This document shows positions 6,642 to 9,707 of a DNA stretch of 9,707 nucleotides, one piece after another. Location of the stretch: the NCBI GenBank assembly GCA_002392385.1, contig DGGX01000170.1, positions 21,274 to 30,980 on the forward strand, in the 5' to 3' direction. The notes under the pieces were generated by a model. It made no database searches, was not told the origin of the DNA, and saw only the letters and a list, made by a program, of their open reading frames with translations. The position numbers and the translations under genes were made by a program. Within the stretch, counting starts at the first letter, position 1, and each line of letters starts with the position of its first letter. This stretch comes from Lachnospiraceae bacterium UBA3863. GTDB taxonomy: Bacteria > Bacillota > Clostridia > Lachnospirales > Lachnospiraceae.

Positions 6642-7559
6642 ATGATCACACAGCAGGTACACACTTTTCTCAAGGTCGCAGAGTGCGGCAGCTTTTCAAA
6701 AGCTGCTCATAAACTGTACATCTCCCGCGTCTCTGTCATGAGACAGATCGATGCGCTGGAAGAGCATGTCGGCGTCCCCCTGCTGGTGCGGCACAGCACC
6801 GGTATCTCCCTGACACCGGCCGGCAGATCTCTCCGCGAGGATGCTGCCCGTCTCCTCGAAGACTCCGAAGCGGCGATCCGGAGAGCCCGCAGGGCAGGGG
6901 CAGGGGCACGCCCGGTGATCCGCGTGGGGTCCTCCATGCTCAACCCCTGCTCGCCGCTGGTCTCTTTGTGGGAAGAGATCCGGGAGGAATACCCCCAGTA
7001 TCGTCTCAAGATCGTGCCTTTCAGCGATGATCACGAGCGGATCGAGGAACTGATCGCCTCTCTGAACACGGACGAGCCGTTCTTTGATGTTTTGCTGGCA
7101 GTATACGACAGCGAGTTCTGGAACAAAAACTGCAGTTTTCTTTTGTTACACCAGGAACCCATCGTCTGCGCCGTTCCCATCTCCCATCCGCTGGCCTCCC
7201 GAGAGAAGCTCTCCGTCCGTGATCTGAACGGTCAGACACTCATGATGATCTCTGAGGGCTCCCCCGGCAATGCGCGGGCGATGGAGATCCTGAAACGGGA
7301 ATGCACGGATCTGAACATCATCGGCGTGGGCGGTTTCTACGACGTGGATGTTTTTCACACGTGTATCGACAACAACTGTCTGCTCCTGAGCCTCCCCGTC
7401 TGGGAGACGATGCATCCCGGCCTGGTGCAGATCCCCATCGACTGGGACTGCGCGATCCCCTACGGGATCATGTATCCGAAACGCCCGTCTCCCGAAGTAC
7501 AGGGCTTTATTGACGCGATCCGGCAGTACTATGAAGAGCGGTCAGAAGAGCTCTCCTGA
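6642..7559 (+). CDS. LysR-family transcriptional regulator
   Basis: A 305-residue cytoplasmic DNA-binding regulator of normal family length. The winged helix-turn-helix lies at residues 1-62, with the family pattern FLKVAECGSFSKAAHKLYIS (9-28), the recognition region SRVSVMRQIDALEE (28-41), and the wing VPLLVRHSTGISLTPAG (45-61). Residues from about 92 form the periplasmic-binding-like effector domain (VIRVGSSMLNPC onward). The effector ligand is unknown. The ATG has a GAGGGG ribosome site 5 bases upstream. It is divergent from the esterase gene and shares its 253-bp control region, so the esterase is its most likely target. No terminator is visible after the stop. Confidence 0.93.
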   Translation: MITQQVHTFLKVAECGSFSKAAHKLYISRVSVMRQIDALEEHVGVPLLVRHSTGISLTPAGRSLREDAARLLEDSEAAIRRARRAGAGARPVIRVGSSMLNPCSPLVSLWEEIREEYPQYRLKIVPFSDDHERIEELIASLNTDEPFFDVLLAVYDSEFWNKNCSFLLLHQEPIVCAVPISHPLASREKLSVRDLNGQTLMMISEGSPGNARAMEILKRECTDLNIIGVGGFYDVDVFHTCIDNNCLLLSLPVWETMHPGLVQIPIDWDCAIPYGIMYPKRPSPEVQGFIDAIRQYYEERSEELS

Positions 7560-7565
7560 CAGTCC

Positions 7566-7691
7566 TTACTGATAGTCCTCCGCCGGTGCTTCAGCGCTCT
7601 TGGTCTCTTCAGGGGCCGCAGCCGCGATCTCAGGCTCTTTGAGGAAGAGGATCATCAGAACGGCCGGGATCAGCGCAAACCGGACACGGTG
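7566..7691 (-). pseudogene. C-terminal remnant of a membrane protein, possibly a sugar transporter
   Basis: Reading the - strand, a 41-codon frame has no start codon: it opens right after an in-frame TAA and ends at a TAA at 7566. It encodes a hydrophobic stretch (FALIPAVLMILFL), then Lys-Glu and an Ala/Glu-rich hydrophilic tail ending AEDYQ. That looks like the last transmembrane helix and cytoplasmic tail of a transporter (MFS or GPH type). Codon use is GC-rich as in neighbouring genes. The rest of the gene is missing; the break lies near 7683-7691. It is convergent with the LysR gene. Short length makes the call tentative. Confidence 0.4.
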
Positions 7692-7743
7692 TTACGCAAA
7701 AAGTCACAGTTCCCGGCCTCCCCTGCTCCATTCGCGTCCCATT

Positions 7744-7798
7744 CAGGCACAGTGGATGCTGTCATTTGCACCACCTGTGCCTGTTTCTGTGGTATGAT
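7744..7798 (+). promoter_or_regulatory. Candidate promoter and operator upstream of the bilin-reductase-like gene
   Basis: An extended -10 box, TGGTATGAT (7790-7798), is preceded by TTGCAC at 7766-7771, a -35-like hexamer at a suboptimal 21-base spacing. A perfect 9-bp inverted repeat, CAGGCACAG (7744-7752) and CTGTGCCTG (7775-7783) with a 22-bp spacer, spans the -35 region. It is therefore a good candidate operator for a dimeric regulator. No regulator is assigned. Confidence 0.45.
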
Positions 7799-7810
7799 AG
7801 CAGGCAGAAA

Positions 7811-7836
7811 AGGCTGCCGCCCACGGGCGACAGCCT
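7811..7836 (+). promoter_or_regulatory. 5'-leader hairpin of the bilin-reductase-like gene
   Basis: AGGCTGCCGCCC (7811-7822) and GGGCGACAGCCT (7825-7836) pair over 12 positions with one C-A mismatch. It lies just downstream of the predicted transcription start and about 45 bases before the ATG. There is no T-run after it, so it is not a terminator. It may stabilise the mRNA. The stretch 7560-7881 otherwise holds only the transporter remnant, the promoter and this hairpin. Confidence 0.5.
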
Positions 7837-7881
7837 GAAGAGAAGGTGCACTGACAGTACAACTATACAGAGAGGACTAAC

Positions 7882-8559
7882 ATGAGCGCACACACTGATC
7901 TCGGCCTGTACACAGCAGCCGCTCTCCGGAGGAAGTTCCCTTTAAAACAGCGGGACCTCGGCGCGGATGCGCACCTGTCCGGCCGCGGCATGACTTTTGA
8001 TACGGAAGCTTACGATGTGGAGGGCCTGGGCCACTTCTGCATCATGCGCATGCACGCCTTTCTGGGGCTCATGAAGATGGAGACCGTCATCATAGCGCCC
8101 CGGGAGGTCGATGCGCCGCTCTTCAACGCGGACTGGATCCGCGCGTTCGGCAGGGAGACGCAGCTCGTCGAGATCTATGACACACAGCTGCAGGCATGGC
8201 CGGAAGAGCCGCAGGAGGCCTTGCGCAGGCTCCGCGACAGAGACGCGGACCTGGAGGACTACACGAGTGACAGCCACTGGTACGATAGCATCCTCTACGA
8301 CTGCGCCTATCAGAAAAAATGCCGCAGCGCAGACCGGATGAACCTCACAGCGCAGGCCTATATCGATGCTTTCTCCGCGCAGCTGGAGGAAGCGCCAGTA
8401 TGTGATCCTTCGCAGCGCCCCGCCAAGGCGGCAAAAGTCGATGCTTTTGCCGGGAAGCTGCTCGCAGGCGGCGGCCCCGCCGTCAACATGTTCACGAAGC
8501 TGTTCGGTCCGGAGACCGCAGCGAGGATCGTGCAGAAGCATATGTACGGGAAAGCGTAA
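7882..8559 (+). CDS. Putative ferredoxin-dependent bilin reductase (FDBR)-like protein
   Basis: A 225-residue soluble protein without signal peptide or membrane segment. I recognise it only at the level of distant family signatures. Residues 65-86, with PREVDAPLFNADW, resemble the FDBR core of PcyA (P-R-P-E-Y-D-L-P-M-F-G-V-D), and Asp84 falls on PcyA's catalytic Asp105. The PcyA catalytic His88 has no equivalent here, as in some other FDBRs. The C-terminal MFTKLFGPETAARIVQKHMYG (203-223) resembles the FDBR ending (M-x-x-x-FGE-x-x-x-x-x-x-x-x-LF). The length also fits the family (about 230-250 aa). Known members reduce biliverdin or related linear tetrapyrroles using ferredoxin. That reaction is not shown here. 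The ATG at 7882 follows AGAGAGGA. A HAD phosphatase gene follows 55 bp downstream on the same strand. The alternative is an uncharacterised protein family of unrelated function. Confidence 0.5.
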   Translation: MSAHTDLGLYTAAALRRKFPLKQRDLGADAHLSGRGMTFDTEAYDVEGLGHFCIMRMHAFLGLMKMETVIIAPREVDAPLFNADWIRAFGRETQLVEIYDTQLQAWPEEPQEALRRLRDRDADLEDYTSDSHWYDSILYDCAYQKKCRSADRMNLTAQAYIDAFSAQLEEAPVCDPSQRPAKAAKVDAFAGKLLAGGGPAVNMFTKLFGPETAARIVQKHMYGKA

Positions 8560-8614
8560 CGAAACGACAAGATGGGCTGGAAACGGTTCTCTGCTTATAT
8601 GCCAAGAGGGAAGC

Positions 8615-9319
8615 ATGAAAAGGTACAAGGCTTATGTCTTTGACATGGACGGCACCGTCCTCAACACGCTGACAGATCTCACACATTCCCTGAATCACGC
8701 ACTGGAGGTCTGCGGGCACCGGCACGACTACACGCCGGAGATCACCGGCACTTTCTTCGGCAGCGGGATCACCGTCGCGGCGACCCGGGCGCTGGCCTTC
8801 GAGGCCGGCTGGCCGCAGGAGACGCTGGTACAGGTCGGCTCCGCAGAGGATCCGATCTCTCCCACCGTCGACGCCTCCGCCGCTGCACGCGTCGAGGAGG
8901 TCTTCCGCCCCTACTATGCCATCCACTGCACCGACAGCACCGGCCCCTATCCGGGGATCCCGGAAATGATCCGGGCCCTCCGGGCACAGGGCAGGCTCAC
9001 CGCCGTCGTCTCCAACAAGCCGGACAACGCCGTCCAGGAACTCGTCCGCGATCAGTTCGACGGCCTCTTCGACTACTCCATCGGCGAGCAGAAGGGCATC
9101 GCCCGCAAACCCGCTCCCGACATGGTCCTCCGCTGCCTGGACGTCCTCGGCGTGACCCCTTCCGAATCCGTCTACATCGGCGATTCTGAGATCGACCTCC
9201 AGACCGCCGCAAACACCGGCCTCGACTGCATCGCCGTGGACTGGGGCTTCCGCTCCCGCGCCTTCCTCGAAGCCTGCGGCGCCGATCCCATCATCTCCCA
9301 CGCCTCCGAGCTGCTATAA
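8615..9319 (+). CDS. HAD-family hydrolase, phosphoglycolate phosphatase-like
   Basis: A 234-residue cytoplasmic phosphatase of the haloacid dehalogenase superfamily. Motif I is FDMDGT with Asp10 (nucleophile) and Asp12. Motif II is VVSNK (Ser133), motif III is Lys165 in ARKPAP, and motif IV is IGDSEIDLQTAANTG with Asp190 and Asp194. The helical cap lies between motif I and PYPGIPEMIRAL (111-122), the usual arrangement of the Gph/PGP subgroup, so 2-phosphoglycolate or a similar small phosphate ester is likely but unproven. The frame is open upstream to 8366, but the ATG at 8615 starts exactly at the fold and follows AGAGGGAAG. The 55-bp gap after the bilin-reductase-like gene has no terminator, so the two may share a transcript. 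A REP-like hairpin starts 4 bases after the stop. Confidence 0.87.
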   Translation: MKRYKAYVFDMDGTVLNTLTDLTHSLNHALEVCGHRHDYTPEITGTFFGSGITVAATRALAFEAGWPQETLVQVGSAEDPISPTVDASAAARVEEVFRPYYAIHCTDSTGPYPGIPEMIRALRAQGRLTAVVSNKPDNAVQELVRDQFDGLFDYSIGEQKGIARKPAPDMVLRCLDVLGVTPSESVYIGDSEIDLQTAANTGLDCIAVDWGFRSRAFLEACGADPIISHASELL

Positions 9320-9323
9320 CAGG

Positions 9324-9352
9324 CTCTCACAGGGGACGGTTCTCTGTGTGAG
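9324..9352 (+). repeat. REP-like palindrome, copy 3
   Basis: Arms CTCTCACAG (9324-9332) and CTGTGTGAG (9344-9352) pair with one mismatch around the loop GGGACGGTTCT (9333-9343), identical to the loop at 562-572. It lies immediately after the HAD gene and forms the left border of the large non-coding palindrome. Confidence 0.8.
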
Positions 9353-9369
9353 GGGATACAGTGCTATAA

Positions 9370-9623
9370 ACATGAACAGACGTCCCATATCCGTGATAGC
9401 TGCGGATCACTTCGCGGGGATACACATAGACCTGCGCAGCAGATCTGCCGGGCAATGATCGAACTCGGTGCGTGCTCCGATGAGCACGCACCTCAGACAG
9501 CGATCAACAAATGCCGCAGCCTGAAACTGCGGCATTTGACCCGGCAGATCAGCTGCGCAGGTCAAATGTATCCATCCGCTCGTTCAAAAGCAGCTCTCAC
9601 AGACACGGGACGTCTGTTCATGT
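9370..9623. other. Long nested palindrome with apical three-way junction (structured DNA or RNA element, unknown family)
   Basis: About 90 Watson-Crick pairs can be laid out from outside in. Outer stem of 17 bp: 9370-9386 / 9607-9623. A 6x6 internal loop. A stem of 11 with one mismatch: 9393-9403 / 9590-9600. GCGG 9414-9417 / 9576-9579 and GGATACA 9418-9424 / 9567-9573. Twelve bp: 9429-9440 / 9552-9563. An A-A mismatch. Eleven bp: 9442-9452 / 9540-9550. This closes a three-way junction carrying stem 9456-9461 / 9501-9506 topped by hairpin 9467-9477 / 9482-9492 (CGAT loop), and hairpin 9508-9519 / 9527-9538. No G-T pair is needed. No gene is supported in 9320-9707. I do not recognise it as a known riboswitch, RNase P, tmRNA or intron. 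Confidence 0.8.
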
Positions 9624-9634
9624 ACACAGTGTCG

Positions 9635-9664
9635 CCCGCGCCAAAGGACCGTCCTCTGCGCGGG
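9635..9664 (-). repeat. Degenerate REP-like palindrome, copy 4, opposite orientation
   Basis: CCCGCGC (9635-9641) and GCGCGGG (9658-9664) form a 7-bp stem around AAAGGACCGTCCTCT, which contains ACCGTCC, the reverse complement of the GGACGGT core of copies 1 and 3. A wider inverted repeat, ACACAGT (9624-9630) and ACTGTGT (9684-9690), encloses it. The arms differ from the other copies, so membership in the family is less certain. It marks the right side of the large palindrome. Confidence 0.55.
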
Positions 9665-9707
9665 GATAATGCAGGTGGGAGCTACTGTGTTCAGTCAACC
9701 TGAATCA

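Noticed and set aside
8492..9301. A 269-codon open frame on the - strand
   Set aside because: Antisense to the HAD phosphatase; composition is typical of a mirror frame.
9370..9623. CRISPR array, tRNA or retron as explanation for the structured region
   Set aside because: There are no regularly spaced direct repeats, no tRNA acceptor or anticodon pattern, and no reverse transcriptase gene in the window.
9455..9703. An 82-codon open frame on the + strand
   Set aside because: It lies within the large palindrome and runs through its stems and the degenerate REP copy; no clear ribosome site, and the base pattern is explained by pairing rather than coding.

Overview
This window looks like a chromosomal segment of an anaerobic, fairly GC-rich Bacillota bacterium (Clostridia, probably a gut or rumen Lachnospiraceae-like organism). 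The reasons are strong AGGAGG-type ribosome binding sites, some GTG/TTG starts, a uronate (tagaturonate/altronate) catabolic gene pair, and an aldo/keto reductase fused to an eight-cysteine ferredoxin-like tail. No phage, plasmid or CRISPR gene is visible. The taxonomic assignment is inference from gene content only.

Layout. (1) 1-2155, + strand: the 3' end of tagaturonate reductase (uxaB) and a complete altronate dehydratase (uxaA), consecutive steps of galacturonate breakdown, followed by an intrinsic terminator. The two genes are separated by a head-to-head pair of perfect REP-like hairpins whose loops carry GGGACGGTTCT. (2) 5292-2278, - strand: an apparent three-gene unit of a DUF362 protein, a class I SAM-dependent methyltransferase (TTG start) and a ferredoxin-tailed aldo/keto reductase (GTG start). 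(3) A divergent pair: a GxSxG alpha/beta-hydrolase esterase (-, 6388-5432, with its own terminator) and a LysR-type regulator (+, 6642-7559), sharing a 253-bp control region with palindromes. (4) 7560-7881: no intact gene, but a C-terminal remnant of a membrane protein on the - strand, then a promoter/leader region for the next gene. (5) 7882-9319, + strand: a 225-aa protein that I read as a distant relative of ferredoxin-dependent bilin reductases, then a HAD phosphatase of the phosphoglycolate phosphatase type. (6) 9320-9707: no gene, but a strikingly structured non-coding element. A nested palindrome of about 254 nt, with an apical three-way junction, is bracketed by a REP-like hairpin on the left and a degenerate, oppositely oriented one on the right.

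The two most interesting items are the nested palindromic element at 9370-9623 with its flanking REP-like hairpins, and the bilin-reductase-like protein at 7882-8559 in what appears to be a non-photosynthetic anaerobe. The rest is ordinary sugar-acid and redox metabolism.
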